64,000 nt of DNA, taken from positions 19,161,851-19,225,850 of the forward strand of contig OZ024878.1 of NCBI GenBank assembly GCA_964017185.1, written 5' to 3'. The notes under the pieces were generated by a model. The model had not been told where the DNA came from. It saw only the letters and a list, made by a program, of their open reading frames with translations, and did not search any database. The translations under genes were made by a program, and so were the position numbers. Shown piece by piece: positions 54,154-64,000 of the stretch. Source of the stretch: Rugalucina vietnamica. Taxonomy: Eukaryota; Mollusca; Bivalvia; Lucinida; Lucinidae. Position 1 is the stretch's first letter. The number at the start of each line of letters is the position of its first letter.

Positions 54154-55349
54154 GTAAGTTGATTCTGATGAGATCCGGCGTAGTTTCTTTTCTTTTTCTT
54201 TTCTCTTTTGTCTGTGGTACATGTAAAAATATCATGGCCCTTGGACCAAAATGCTATGCTAAATACCATCAGGAAAACATATCCGTGTAATGTCTACCCC
54301 CTTGAACCCCACTTTTATATAGCAAAACTGGGGTATGCAGGGGTATACCTATCATAGTTTTTTCTTATTTTTGCTTCAAACATAGATTGTGGGTACTCGT
54401 TAGAACCGCCTCGGCGAGGCGGTTCTAACGTGTACCCACAATCTATGTTTTGAGCAAAAATAAGAAAAATATAAAAAAAATTCTACTGAAAATTTTCATT
54501 TTTTACAACTTAAGAAAAATATGTATATAACATGGGCGTGGTTTCGTAATGCATTTCGAAAACTTGCCCATGCAAAATACAGCGATTTTTTTTTCAGAAG
54601 CAAAATTGAAAATTTTCATTGGAAATTTTTTGAAATTTTTTATATTTTTGCTCAAAACATTGATTGTGGGTGCATGTTAGAATCGCCTTGCCGAGGCGGT
54701 TCTAACGAGTACCCACAATCTATGTTTTGGGTCATAAATAAGAAAAATAGGTATATCCCTGCATACCCCAGTTTTGCTATATAAAAGTGGGGATCAATGG
54801 GGTATACATCACACGGACATGTTTTCCTGATGAGTGTAAAAGTCGCAGTTGCTCACTGGCCATTATCTATATTTTTCAGTATATCGCCTTTTTGGTTCTC
54901 ATTTTCGCCGGGGAGTTTGCAGGAGGAATTACAGCGGCTGTATTCAAAGGAAAGGTAAAGCCATAATCCAGTTTTCTTATTTATTTACATTATGAAAACA
55001 CGTTCATGAAACACACAATGATTTTTTTCGGTTGTGAAAATGAACATTTTCTACCTCAAAATATCGATTGTGGCGGGTCGAACGTATACCCACAATCTAT
55101 GTTTTGAATCAAAAGTTACAAAATATATACGCCCACAAACCCAAATTTTACTGCATATAGGGTTTACGTGTCACATACATTTTCAATAGAACGTCAATAC
55201 TCGAGCCGAGGCACTGGTATTTTAGATCTGGATGTAGCCGTCTGAATAATTAGTGTACCGACCTTCAAAAACAACCATTATTAACATGATTAATATTACC
55301 ATTCCAAACTTATGATTTTGTTCGAGGCTTTGTCTTTTTTTTACCTCTT

Positions 55350-55393
<44 letters not shown>

Positions 55394-58300
55394 ATTTTAT
55401 TCGATAGACGCCTCTGTGGTAAGAAGACATCTGAGAACCAACAATTTGGGTTCCGACCAGGTCCGACACAAACTTTCTTGTACAGTCACAGAAGATGGTT
55501 AGAGGCTAGCAATTTTGGATTTAGAAAGTAGAGGAATTGTACTATCCGTGTAGCGAAAACAAAGGCATGATCAGCTTCGCAGTTACTGCGAAGCTGATCT
55601 GCGCCTGCAGATTGTTTGTCTTCCCATGCGGCGGCTCATCTTTAATTCGGTGTCCATGAAAAGCCGGGTGTGCATGAGCATATTTTTAACGACATCAATG
55701 ATCACCGACCTAGCCCCGTGGTTATAAAACTTTTTTCATGCTCAACTCAGCTGAGCATGAAATTTAAACTGCTCGTAAATGAGGAAATAGCCAAAATAAG
55801 TTGAAATTTCAGGTTTGGATCACCAAAGACTGTAATTTATCCTGCTTATAAATGTTAAAATGCCAACATTTATTGGCATTTTAACAGATATGAGCAGGAT
55901 AAGTTTTGGTCTCAGTTGAGTTGAGCATGAAAAAAGTTTTTATATAACTTCGGGGCTAGGTAAACGCCATCGTCTTTCTAGGTGCGTAATCATTTTAAAA
56001 ATATTATTCAATTATTTGCATGCACGCATATGCCATTTCTGTTTCCATTTGAAGATCGAGGATGACCTGCCGGGTATTTTGTCAAAGACATTTGAAAAGT
56101 ACACCCCCGGGAACAATCTACTGGCCAAAGCATGGGACTATATGCAAGTTTGGGTAAGTACAATTGTAATGTATCAATGATGTATCGAGCATCTGGTATT
56201 TACTTATAACTAATATGTGTTTCCATATTATGCAAGTCCCTGTGTCATGTTGGAGAGTAACGTTTATCCTGACAGGCAACCCGCCCATTATTTAGTAAGT
56301 CAGGATGAACGTTACTCTCCAACATGGCACAGGGACACGCATAATATCAAATACCCGTGCTGATTCCATGTGTACATGAGCAATACCACGAGGGATGCAC
56401 ATGCAATTTATTGCTCTAAAAGTATTGTAATACAGAATTTTCCAAGGGAGAAAAGATTGGTCCTGGTCAACAGTTTTTCAGGGCATGTCTTGATTGTTCG
56501 AATCCCGGACCACTCGACTCAGTGTCCGTCGCTCTATCACGTGGGCCTAGCCAATATCGGAACCGTGCTATGTACTACATTCATGACAAATGGCAATCAA
56601 TCACTGCTTTTTGTACTGCGCGCAAAGTGTTCAGATTCAATATTGTCAGCATTATGCTTTCTCTTTCTTTCAGCTTAACTGTTGTGGCTCAACGGGTTAC
56701 AAAGATTATCAGCACGTGAATTTTACCTCCGCGGTAAGTATTACAATTGAGCCGCCGCATGGGAAAACTAATAATTTGCATAGGCGAAAACAAAGGCGCA
56801 GATCAGCTTCGCAGTAACTGCGAAGCTGATCAGCGCCTTTGTTTTCGCTACACGGATCTCTTCTACTTATATCCAAAATTTCAAGCTTCTAGTCTGCCTT
56901 TGTGACTGTACAGCCCGGTTTGTGTCAGACCTGGTCGGAACCCAAATTGTTGGTTTTCTAACGCAATGGCTCAATTTTCATATTAACTGCAACAAAATAA
57001 CATCAGGCTAAATATTTTTGAAAACTCTTACTTCTAATAGTTCGCTACAAAATTTTGTCCTATGAGTCTCTTAACCTCACAAAAACAATTAGGCTTTTAT
57101 ATGGATGTTGATTTAGCCACTATTTCTGGACAGACTCAGACCTTCTAAGCGGTTAAGTCATTCAGTCGGAATATTGCAAAGTCTGGAGGCCCCAGCGCCC
57201 CATCTGTTTCTCACAGCCCAAATGGGCGGCGTCATTTCTTAGAAAATCTCTCAAACACTTTTTGTGTGCCCCCAGGACCAGCATGTACCGAAGACCTGCT
57301 GCAAGTTGAGCAACAGTGACCCAGAAAATCCGAGCCCCAAGAATTACGCCATTTGTCAGAGGGAGGCGCGAAATGGAACTTCATTCACTTATCTACAAGG
57401 CGAGGCAAGTATACTGTCCAAAATAAGTCCCGCATTAATAGCAAACACACATGTGTGTTTGCTTTAGGATAAACGTACGTAAGAAATTTAGAATAAAAAT
57501 TCTACATACCTTACCGAACAAAACCGACGGTTAGACGGCCATTAATGTTGGGCGCAGACATTTTTGTCGGCATGCGCAGACAATGTGTCGTTCAGATGTC
57601 GGGAAATTTGTACTTTCTTTTTCTTTTTTCGGCTGAACATTTTTCTTTGTCAAACATATTTCCATATATCCTATTTCAGATCATATTTGTTTCCAAAATG
57701 TAAAAATATAAGATAAATACACAATTTACAAATGCAGACGACGATGAAGATTGGTTTTTCGAAATTACACCGTTAAAATCCTCGTATTATAGCAAACCAG
57801 TCAACAAGGCAATATAAACGCTCGAAAAAACAAGCGTCTGCGAGGTGTACCTAAAGCAGGTAACCGGCGAAATTATCGAGACGTTTCGAACAGACGGAAA
57901 TTACGCCGTGAATAGCGTGCCTGGTTATTTTTGGGGGACAATATTTGAGGTTTGAAGGAACAGAAGGAAAACATTTAAGGGAGCTACCTACCTAGGTCTA
58001 CCTAAAACCTAACTAGGTCTACCTAACTACCAAGGTCTACCTGCCTACCAAGGTCTACCTACCTAACTAGGTCTACCAACCTAGGTCTACCTACCTAGGT
58101 CTACTTTCCAAGGTCTACCTACCTAAGTCTACTAACCAAGGTTTATCAACCTGGGTCTACTTACCAAGGTTCCCTTTCCTAGGTTTACTTACCTATGTCT
58201 TAGTCTACCTATCTAGGTCTACCTTCCAAGGTCTACTTATCTAGGTCTACTTACCAAGGTCAAGTTACCAAGGTCTACATACCTAGGTCTACTTCCAATG

Positions 58301-59536
58301 TCTACATACCTAGGTCTACTTACCAAGGTTTATCTACCTAGGTCTACTTACCTTAGTCTATCGAACTAGGTCTACTTACCAAGGTCTCACTTCCGGGGTC
58401 TACTTACCAAGGTCTGTTTACCAAGGTCTACCTTCTATGGTCTACTTACCAAGTCTACTTACCAAGGTCTACCCACCTAGGTCGACTTACCAAAGTCTAC
58501 CTACTAGGTCTATTAACCAATATCTACCTACCAAGGTCTACCTACCAAGGTCTACCTACCAAAACCTACATACTAAGTCTACTTCCAATGTCTACTAACC
58601 TATTTCTACCTACCAAGGTCTAACTATCTACGTCAGCTTACCAAGGTTTACTTACCTAGGTCTACCTACCTAGGTCTACTTACCAAGGTATACATACCTA
58701 TCTATGTCTACTTACCAAAGTCTACCTACCTAGGTCTACCTACCTAGGTCTACTTCCCAAGGTCTACCTACCTAGGTCTACTTACCTGGGTCTACCTACT
58801 ATGTCTACTTACCAAGGTCTACGTCCGGGGTCTACTTACCTAGGTCTACTTACCTAGGTCTACGTACCAAGGTCTACTTACCAAGATCTACCTACCTATG
58901 TTTACCTACAAGGTCTACTTACTCAGGTCTACTTAAATGGATAGCTGGATACACTTATTGACAAAAAAATCCCAGCATACGGTTTTCCGTGTGTGTTTGC
59001 AGATAAGGCAGCGTGCCTTTATTTCATATTAAGTTCTATTGCCTATGTATGATATTAGATTGTCCAACTAAACTCAAGTTAGAAAACAAATTTTATAAGG
59101 TGTGATTTCACGAAATTTCAATTTGAAATACGGATTACCGATTATGTCATAGACTCTGAAACACAAGGTCTCTACCTTTTTTGAGTACATCGAGCAGAGG
59201 CGTTGGTTCTGTACAGGTGATCGAAAATATTACATTCATAGACCTTTTGGTTTATTTGATAAGTTTTAAACAAAAAAAAAAAAAAAATGATTATTTTTAA
59301 CAGGGGTGTTTCAAAAGTTTGGAAGAAGAAATAAAATCCCATTTGGTGCTAATCATTGGGGTTGGTGTAGGGATTGCTATGGTACAGGTAGGTGATATTT
59401 TTGCTGCATCTTTAAGGAGAAAATTGATATCTATTAGATGATAAACATGTACTTGAAATAAAAGATCCTTTGAAATAAAAAATCCTTTGTTGAAAAAAAG
59501 AATATTGTGAACCGAGATAACATCAGGATTTTCGTT

Positions 59537-59570
<34 letters not shown>

Positions 59571-59764
59571 TGAGTACGTTAATATACCGATGTTGCATAT
59601 TGTGCAAAGTCTCTATTTGTTAATTAAATATTTTAAGCCATATTCGAAATTTTTTATTGAACGTATGATTTTCATGGTGTTTATCAATCTTTTTTCAGCT
59701 CTTGGGTATAGTTCTGGCTTGCTGTGTGTGTCGCCAAGACAGAGAGAAAAATGGCATCTATTAG
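53944..59764 (+). CDS. Tetraspanin, 7 exons (first coding exon not found)
   Basis: Exons join 53944-54153, 54880-54954, 56055-56153, 56674-56733, 57276-57404, 59304-59387 and 59699-59764, all phase 0 at both ends. They encode about 240 residues: the end of TM1, small loop, TM2 with a cytoplasmic CTQKK turn, TM3, a large loop with CCG, a TCC pair and two more cysteines (six in all), TM4 and a short tail ending REKNGIY. Exon sizes 75, 99 and 84 bp are typical of tetraspanins. Tetraspanins are four-pass scaffolds that cluster integrins, receptors and proteases in membrane microdomains. The sequence resembles the CD9/CD63/TSPAN9-type animal branch, but I cannot assign an orthologue. The missing exon should encode the start Met and most of TM1 (about 20 residues). 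Confidence 0.92.
54267..54832. repeat. Two MITE family A copies back to back
   Basis: 54267-54551 and 54550-54832, in opposite orientation and sharing the junction cgtaatgcatttcg. Centres cctcggcgagg and cttgccgagg. Confidence 0.88.
54880..54954 (+). CDS. Tetraspanin exon: TM3
   Basis: 75 bp, acceptor tatatttttcag, donor gtaaag. It encodes YIAFLVLIFAGEFAGGITAA and VFKGK: TM3 with the glutamate common in tetraspanin TM3. The length is the classic size of this exon. Confidence 0.93.
54991..55187. repeat. MITE family A, strongly diverged
   Basis: cattatgaaaacacgttcatg, atcgattgtggcgggtcg, tacccacaatctatgttttg; right end eroded. Confidence 0.62.
55357..55638. repeat. A-run and MITE family B
   Basis: About 34 A (55357-55390), then a family B copy (55430-55638) with hairpin cagcttcgcagttactgcgaagctg; its outer left end is changed to atctgagaacc. 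Confidence 0.82.
55706..55963. repeat. MITE family D in tetraspanin intron
   Basis: cctagccccgtggttataaaac / tataacttcggggctagg, centre gccaacatttattggc. Confidence 0.83.
56055..56153 (+). CDS. Tetraspanin exon: start of large extracellular loop
   Basis: 99 bp, acceptor tttccatttgaag (weak pyrimidine tract), donor gtaagt. It encodes IEDDLPGILSKTFEKYTPG and AKAWDYMQVW, the A/B helices of the large loop, ending just before the CCG motif as expected for the family. Confidence 0.88.
56226..56348. repeat. Hairpin MITE (CCTGTG.CATGTTGGAGAG arms)
   Basis: attatgcaagtccctgtgtc, atgttggagagtaacgtt mirrored by aacgttactctccaacat, ggcacagggac.cgcataat, around caggcaacccgcccatt. Confidence 0.85.
56674..56733 (+). 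CDS. Tetraspanin exon: CCG motif
   Basis: 60 bp, acceptor tctttctttcag, donor gtaagt. It encodes LNCCGSTGYKDYQHVNFTSA. The CCG triplet is the family signature; NFT is a potential N-glycosylation site. A MITE begins 15 nt beyond the donor. Confidence 0.92.
56749..56973. repeat. MITE family B just after tetraspanin exon
   Basis: gagccgccgcatggg starts 15 nt after the donor at 56734; intact hairpin; right end ttctaacgcaatggctc. Confidence 0.88.
57276..57404 (+). CDS. Tetraspanin exon: variable large-loop region (GC donor)
   Basis: 129 bp, acceptor gtgcccccag. It encodes DQHVPKTCCKLSNSDPENPS, NYAICQREARNG and FTYLQGE, giving the third, fourth and fifth large-loop cysteines. The donor is GAG|gcaagt, a GC rather than GT dinucleotide but with an otherwise perfect consensus. 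Continuing to the next GT would break the frame junction GE|GCF, so the GC donor is preferred. Confidence 0.87.
57985..58935. repeat. Minisatellite, 14-bp CTAC(C/T)TACC(T/A)AGGT unit
   Basis: About 950 bp of alternating ctacctacctaggt and ctacttaccaaggt, about 65 units with many changes. It lies in the tetraspanin intron before the TM4 exon. Not a multiple of three, so not coding. Confidence 0.93.
59304..59387 (+). CDS. Tetraspanin exon: last loop cysteine and TM4 start
   Basis: 84 bp (the usual size), acceptor atttttaacag, donor gtaggt. It encodes GCFKSLEEEIKSHLVLIIGV and GVGIAMVQ: the sixth large-loop cysteine and the first half of TM4. Confidence 0.92.
59537..59569. repeat. T-run
   Basis: About 32 T in the last tetraspanin intron; a similar A-run of about 14 lies at 59273-59287. 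Confidence 0.9.
59699..59764 (+). CDS. Tetraspanin terminal exon: TM4 end and C-tail
   Basis: 66 bp, acceptor tcttttttcag, stop TAG at 59762-59764. It encodes LLGIVLACCVCRQDREKNGIY. The juxtamembrane cysteines are likely palmitoylated, as is usual in the family. A longer ORF in another frame overlaps it and is not real. Confidence 0.92.
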   Translation, partial: LLGIVLACCVCRQDREKNGIY

Positions 59765-59951
59765 ATGAATTTATGGCACTAAAGACTTGTAATATAGGAA
59801 GTGTCGCAATCAGAAAAAACGTTATGGACTCTAGATAACATAAATCAGCCTAAAATATAAGGGCCCCCATTACAAATTAGATATTGTGACCTCTGTGCAC
59901 ATCATCGAAAACTAATGTCTACGTACTACCCTGTCCGCATGACGAACAGTT

Positions 59952-60230
59952 CATCAGGAAAACATGTCCGTGCAATGTATACCCCCTTGAACCCCACTTT
60001 TATATAGCAAAACTTGGGTATGCAGGGGTATACCTATTTTTCTTATTTTTGCTCCAAAACATAGATTGTGGGTACTCGTTAGAACCGCCTCGGCGAGGCG
60101 GTTCTAACGTGTACCCACAATCTATGTTTTGAGCAAAAATAAGAAAAATATCAAAATTTTTCATCTGAAAGTTTTCAATTTTTGAAGCTCAAAAAATCTC
60201 TGTATATTGCATGGGCAAGTTTTCGTAATG
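59952..60230. repeat. MITE family A downstream of tetraspanin
   Basis: Full copy, centre gaaccgcctcggcgaggcggttc, 190 bp after the stop codon and so possibly in the 3' UTR. Confidence 0.9.
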
Positions 60231-60298
60231 TGGGTTGCCAGCGACCCACCGTCTTTGATCAGACAGGGATGATGAGCACAGAAATCTTCTTCAGGAAC

Positions 60299-60634
60299 TG
60301 AACATGCCCATGCAATATACAGAGATTTTTTAAGTTGTAAGAAAAGAAAATTTTCAGTAGAAAAATTGTAATTTTACCTAGTAAAACCCAACCCAACTCA
60401 ACTTTTACCTAGTAAAATTTGGGTATGCAGGGGTATACCTTTCTTATTTTTGCTCAAAACACAGATTGTGGGTACACGTTAGAACCGCCTCGCCGAGGCG
60501 GTTCTAACGAGTACCCACAATCTATGTTTTGGACGAAAAATAAGAAAAATAGGTATACCCCTGCATACCCCAATTTTACTAGATAAAAGTGGGGTTAAAG
60601 GGGGTATTCATTGCACGGACATGTTTTCCTGATG
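60299..60634. repeat. MITE family A, opposite orientation
   Basis: Full copy, centre gaaccgcctcgccgaggcggttc, with a duplicated inner stretch (tacctagtaaaa, acccaactcaac). Confidence 0.86.
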
Positions 60635-60639
60635 TTGTA

Positions 60640-61040
60640 TTGTTTTTCATTCTTCTACCCATCCTGATAAAAACATGGTATGTTCCTTGCGGGGTCTTCA
60701 ATCTAAATATGGCAGTGGCGGGAGACGCTACAATCTTTGCCGTTGTTACATCTTCGTTTTAAGAAGTCTATCAAAATCTTTTCGGGTTACTTATTTAGAC
60801 TCAACACAAAATGAATCAGACTTTTAGTCGGTAATTTTATCCAGATTTGTAGAAGTTGTTTACTTTTCATTTTGATTACATGTTTCAAGAAATGTGCAAT
60901 ATTTCATATTTTTGTTTTTAATTTTATTAATAAAGAACTGGATCTTTTCACGAGAAGATACTGTGCAATGCTTAAATATACATAGCCATTCACGACGACG
61001 TTTTAGTAATGTTCAACAACTTGAAATAAATATACCTTTA
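60640..61040 (+). other. Tetraspanin 3' flank, possible polyA signal
   Basis: AT-rich, no ORF. AATAAA at 60929-60934 could end the tetraspanin transcript about 1.17 kb after the stop codon. Confidence 0.3.
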
Positions 61041-61069
61041 TGGCAAGCCAAATGCACATTTATTCCATA

Positions 61070-61800
61070 AACCTAGTTTTAGAGAGAAAAACCTGGTTTA
61101 TGTATACCATAAACCAGGTTTATCGCACATAAACCAGGTTTAAACCTATGCGGAGGATAGGTTTCCTTTCATGATGCGGTTTCATGATGCGGAGGATAGG
61201 TTTCCTTTCTTAAACCTATGCGGAGGATAGGTTTCCTTTCATAAACCTATGCGGAGGATAGGTTTCCTTTCTTAAACCTATGCGGAGGATAGGTTTCCTT
61301 TCATAAACCTATGCGGAGGATAGGTTTCCTTTCTTAAACCTATGCGGAGGATAGGTTTCCTTTCATAAACCTATGCGGAGGATAGGTTTCCTTTCATAAA
61401 CCTATGCGGAGGATAGGGTTCCTTTCTTGAACATATGCCGAGGATAGGTTTCCTTTCTTTACCTATCTCGAGGATAGGTTTCCTTTCATAAACCTATCCC
61501 GAGGATAAGTCGTTTTAAAGCCTGTTCTGTGTGTAGGTTTTTGAATCAGTTTAAATATTGCTTAGGATAGGTTGAATTATTGTGCACTTGGCTTGCCTGT
61601 TATATAAATGAATATGACAATGTTTGTAAAACTTGGTTTATCTCCAAATTTACTAGATAAACCTGGTAGATGTGCGTTTAACCTGGTTTATAGACCGATA
61701 TCAAATGTTTTGGCAGAAAAAAACTATCATATCAGACATAAACCAGGTTTAACGCCCTTAAACCAGGGTTCTCGATCGTTATCCTAAGTTTCATCACTTA
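61070..61800. repeat. Minisatellite with AAACCTAT..ATAGGTTT unit between AAACCTGGTTT words
   Basis: 61138-61505 has about 11 units of about 32 bp (cctatgcggaggataggttt, cctttc.taaa); each unit is itself a hairpin. On both sides lie ataaaccaggttta words (61085-61140 and 61625-61770). Together they form a foldback-like block without ORFs. Confidence 0.85.
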
Positions 61801-61809
61801 AACCACATT

Positions 61810-62170
61810 TCTCTCACATATACTAAGTTTTACTACAAAACTTTTTCATACTTGCTTTCAATTTTAAATAAACTCGATATCTATGAGTCTGCAATAATAC
61901 ATACATGTATGACACTTGTATGTATCATAATATGAACAAAACCAACGGGTGTCCGAACCGGGACAGTGAGAACGGGGCTTTAAGCTTTGAAAGGAACAGC
62001 TCTAAAGTCGGATTATTAACAGTCAATTACTTTGAGCTTTTTGTCAACCAGCCCCCGTTTTGGCAAGAAATACACCAGACATAAAAAATTAAAGGTAACC
62101 AATGATCAAGAACTGGCGCAATCAGAACCAAAGCCCCATGCTAAGCCCTGATGAAATAAGATACAAACAG
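61810..62170. other. Stretch with repeat J trace only
   Basis: caatgatcaagaactggcgcaatcagaacc near 62100 resembles repeat J. Nothing else seen. Confidence 0.35.
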
Positions 62171-62174
62171 GTTC

Positions 62175-62440
62175 CATCAGGAAAACATGCCCTTGAAAAG
62201 TATATCCCCGTGAATCCCACTTTTATATATAAAAACTAGGGTTTGCAGTGGTATACTTATTTTCCTTATTTTTGCTCCAAAACATTGATTGTGGGTACTC
62301 GTTAGAACCGCCTCATCTGTACCCACAATCAATGTTTTGATCTAACATATTAAAAATATATATTTTTTTTTCGGATAAAAATTTTCAAATTTTACAGTGT
62401 TAGAAATCTCTGTATATTTCACGGGCATGTTGTCATAATG
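62175..62440. repeat. MITE family A, truncated centre
   Basis: Both ends present; the central palindrome is cut to gttagaaccgcctcatctg. Confidence 0.83.
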
Positions 62441-62444
62441 CTGA

Positions 62445-62905
62445 TACAATGAGAACATACGGTAAGCCGACTGAATAGCTATTTCCCTAAAGGTGGCAAT
62501 TGACTTGCCTGAACTTCACTGAATATCTGAAGAGGCCCATAAGACGCACAAATAACACAAAAATCAACACCAAAACGAAATAAATCCACAACAGAATTAT
62601 CTTCCTGGAACGGTCAATAATATAATAGTACCATTGGACTTTTAAAAAAAAATAGACCATAAAAGATGTCAAAACGGCTTGACATTCAGCAATGTAATTC
62701 CAGGAAACCTTGATAATATGTAAATGAATTTCCTGGAAAAAGTCCATCAATATGATTTGCATAATAAACTCGTTAAATTTAAATGTATAAACTGTATAGA
62801 TTCTAACGTCTGATAGCATAAATTAGCATGGTAACATTCGTTGAGATATTTAAGTATTCAAGTAGAATCTTCATATAAATTTATGTTCATGTATTATGTA
62901 AAAGT
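62445..62905. other. Unassigned stretch
   Basis: Holds a 110-codon frame on the - strand (62487-62819) that is hydrophobic and AT-rich, with no family match; more likely chance than gene. Confidence 0.3.
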
Positions 62906-62909
62906 ATAT

Positions 62910-63105
62910 GAGCCTTCGCGTGAAAAAACAACAACATCTATTTGGGTTTTCGATCGGCTTCGACACAAACCGGCTTGTATGGTCACAGAAGCAGGCTAAT
63001 GATTTCAAAAGGAGAGGCTATGTACTATCTATGGCGCGAAAACACACCTGACCTGCGTCTTTGTTTTCGCATATGAAGATGGTTTGTTTTCTGATGCGGC
63101 GGCTC
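62910..63105. repeat. MITE family B, hairpin lost
   Basis: gagccttcgcgtgaaaaaac to ctgatgcggcggctc; the central hairpin is reduced to cacctgacctgcgtc. Confidence 0.8.
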
Positions 63106-63179
63106 TATGTAAAATTATATGATTAGAACGAATACGGCATATTAATGAAGTCCAGAATTCGGACCATCCAACTATCTGT

Positions 63180-63530
63180 TAAGGCCTCGTCACACATATG
63201 CGAAAGTCCCTCGACGCAGGCTTAGGTTTAATTGCGAGAAAGGAATTCTTGTCCGTTTGATTGATTGCTTTCCGTCCCTGACAACAGCTAACGCCCCGAC
63301 ATGACCGTTGGTGTTAACTGGGACGTAAATCGGTACCGGATTTTCGCATATATGCGAAAACAAAGCCGGAGACCAGATGTGCAATAACTGATGATCAGCG
63401 CCCTTGTTTTCGCTACACGGATAGTACAATTTCCCTTCTTCTTAGTTCAAGCTTCTAGCCATCTTCTGTGGCTGCAAAGACCGGGTTGTGTCGGAGTTGG
63501 TCGGAAACCCCGAAGACCGGTCTTCTCGCG
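63180..63530. repeat. GGCCTCGTCACACAT end followed by MITE family B fragment
   Basis: aaggcctcgtcacacatatg, gaaagtccctcgacgcagg matches the end of the TIR element at 31148; at 63343 a family B fragment (catatatgcgaaaacaaag) takes over. Confidence 0.62.
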
Positions 63531-63595
63531 ACGTAACATTTAGCAAATAGTAATTATAAATAGTATGGGACCACCAAAACACTTGAAAAGCCACA

Positions 63596-63811
63596 TATAG
63601 GCTTCGTCACACATAAGAGAAAGTCTATCGGCGCAGACTTGCAATTAATTGCGTAATTTTTTAAGTGTTTTGTTTGTTTGATTTCCCAGTCAACAGCTTT
63701 GGTCAAATCAGGACGTAAGCTGTTTACGGGAACGAAAAACAATAAACAAAACAAGCATGAATTTCTTTTCGCGAAACGCAAGTCTACTCTTATGTGTGAC
63801 GGGGCCTTTAG
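63596..63811. repeat. Short TIR element (GTCACACATAAG ends)
   Basis: taggcttcgtcacacataag, gcgcagacttgcaatt at the left and gcaagtctactcttatgtgt, gacggggccttta at the right. 216 bp, same end type as 31148-32043. Confidence 0.75.
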
Positions 63812-63975
63812 TGAAAAATATTGAGAATTCTCTCTCAATTATTAGCGCTCTTCAAATTTTGGATAAGCTGAAACTGAATTTCAGGAACTGAACATTTATG
63901 TAGAGGTGAGTTGCAAGTAGGATTTTAACAACTATTGCATACCAAATACTTTCAATTTTCCTAGAAAGACACCAT

Positions 63976-64000
63976 TTGAGCCATGTCATGAAAAAACAAC
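63976..64000. repeat. MITE family B, cut by window end
   Basis: gagccatgtcatgaaaaaac is the left end of another family B copy. Confidence 0.6.

Noticed and set aside
59590..59838. 82-codon frame over the last tetraspanin exon
   Set aside because: Different frame; the phase-0 reading LLGIVLACCVCRQDREKNGIY fits TM4 and tail and joins the previous exon.
62487..62819. 110-codon hydrophobic - strand frame
   Set aside because: AT-rich and low in complexity, with no family resemblance or splice context.

Overview
This is animal nuclear DNA: genes in many short exons with GT-AG introns, and very dense interspersed repeats. The LRP5/6 protein sequence, together with repeat families familiar from clams, oysters and mussels (elements opening TTAGCTCACCTGAGC, elements opening ATACCCCCCGC, tRNA-headed SINEs, and a MITE whose chance ORFs read CENK..ADQLR), points to a bivalve mollusc. 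The species cannot be named from sequence alone.

Two genes are readable, both on the + strand. (1) 5742-25513 holds twelve exons of the single invertebrate Wnt co-receptor LRP5/6 (arrow), from the first EGF-like module to the stop codon: EGF1, propeller 2 and EGF2, propeller 3 and EGF3, propeller 4 and EGF4, three LDLa repeats, one membrane span, and a tail with PPPSP-type motifs. Signal peptide and propeller 1 must lie upstream of the window. About 1,336 residues are encoded here. (2) 53944-59764 holds seven exons of a six-cysteine tetraspanin, from late TM1 to the C-terminus; its first coding exon was not found.

Layout: 1-5741 upstream LRP5/6 intron with SINEs, a Harbinger-like element and MITEs; 5742-25513 LRP5/6 with introns full of MITEs, a 2.25-kb near-perfect palindrome (12070-14319) and Helentron/pearl-like elements with internal tandem repeats; 25514-53943 a long stretch with no recognisable gene, holding LRP5/6 3' sequence, a 1.6-kb transposon with a perfect 8-bp target duplication, and a tandem segmental duplication (about 38.9-46.6 kb and 46.65-52.2 kb) whose copies act as empty-site controls for each other's insertions; 53944-59764 tetraspanin; 59765-64000 3' flank with more MITEs and a minisatellite.

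The genes work separately: LRP5/6 is a plasma-membrane Wnt co-receptor whose phosphorylated tail motifs recruit Axin; the tetraspanin is a four-pass membrane scaffold. I see no new multi-gene system. The most unusual content is structural: decayed copies of the EGF1 exon on both sides of the real exon, several foldback or array elements each built from its own short palindromic word, long-inverted-repeat elements, and MITEs sitting within about 15-25 nt of splice sites.
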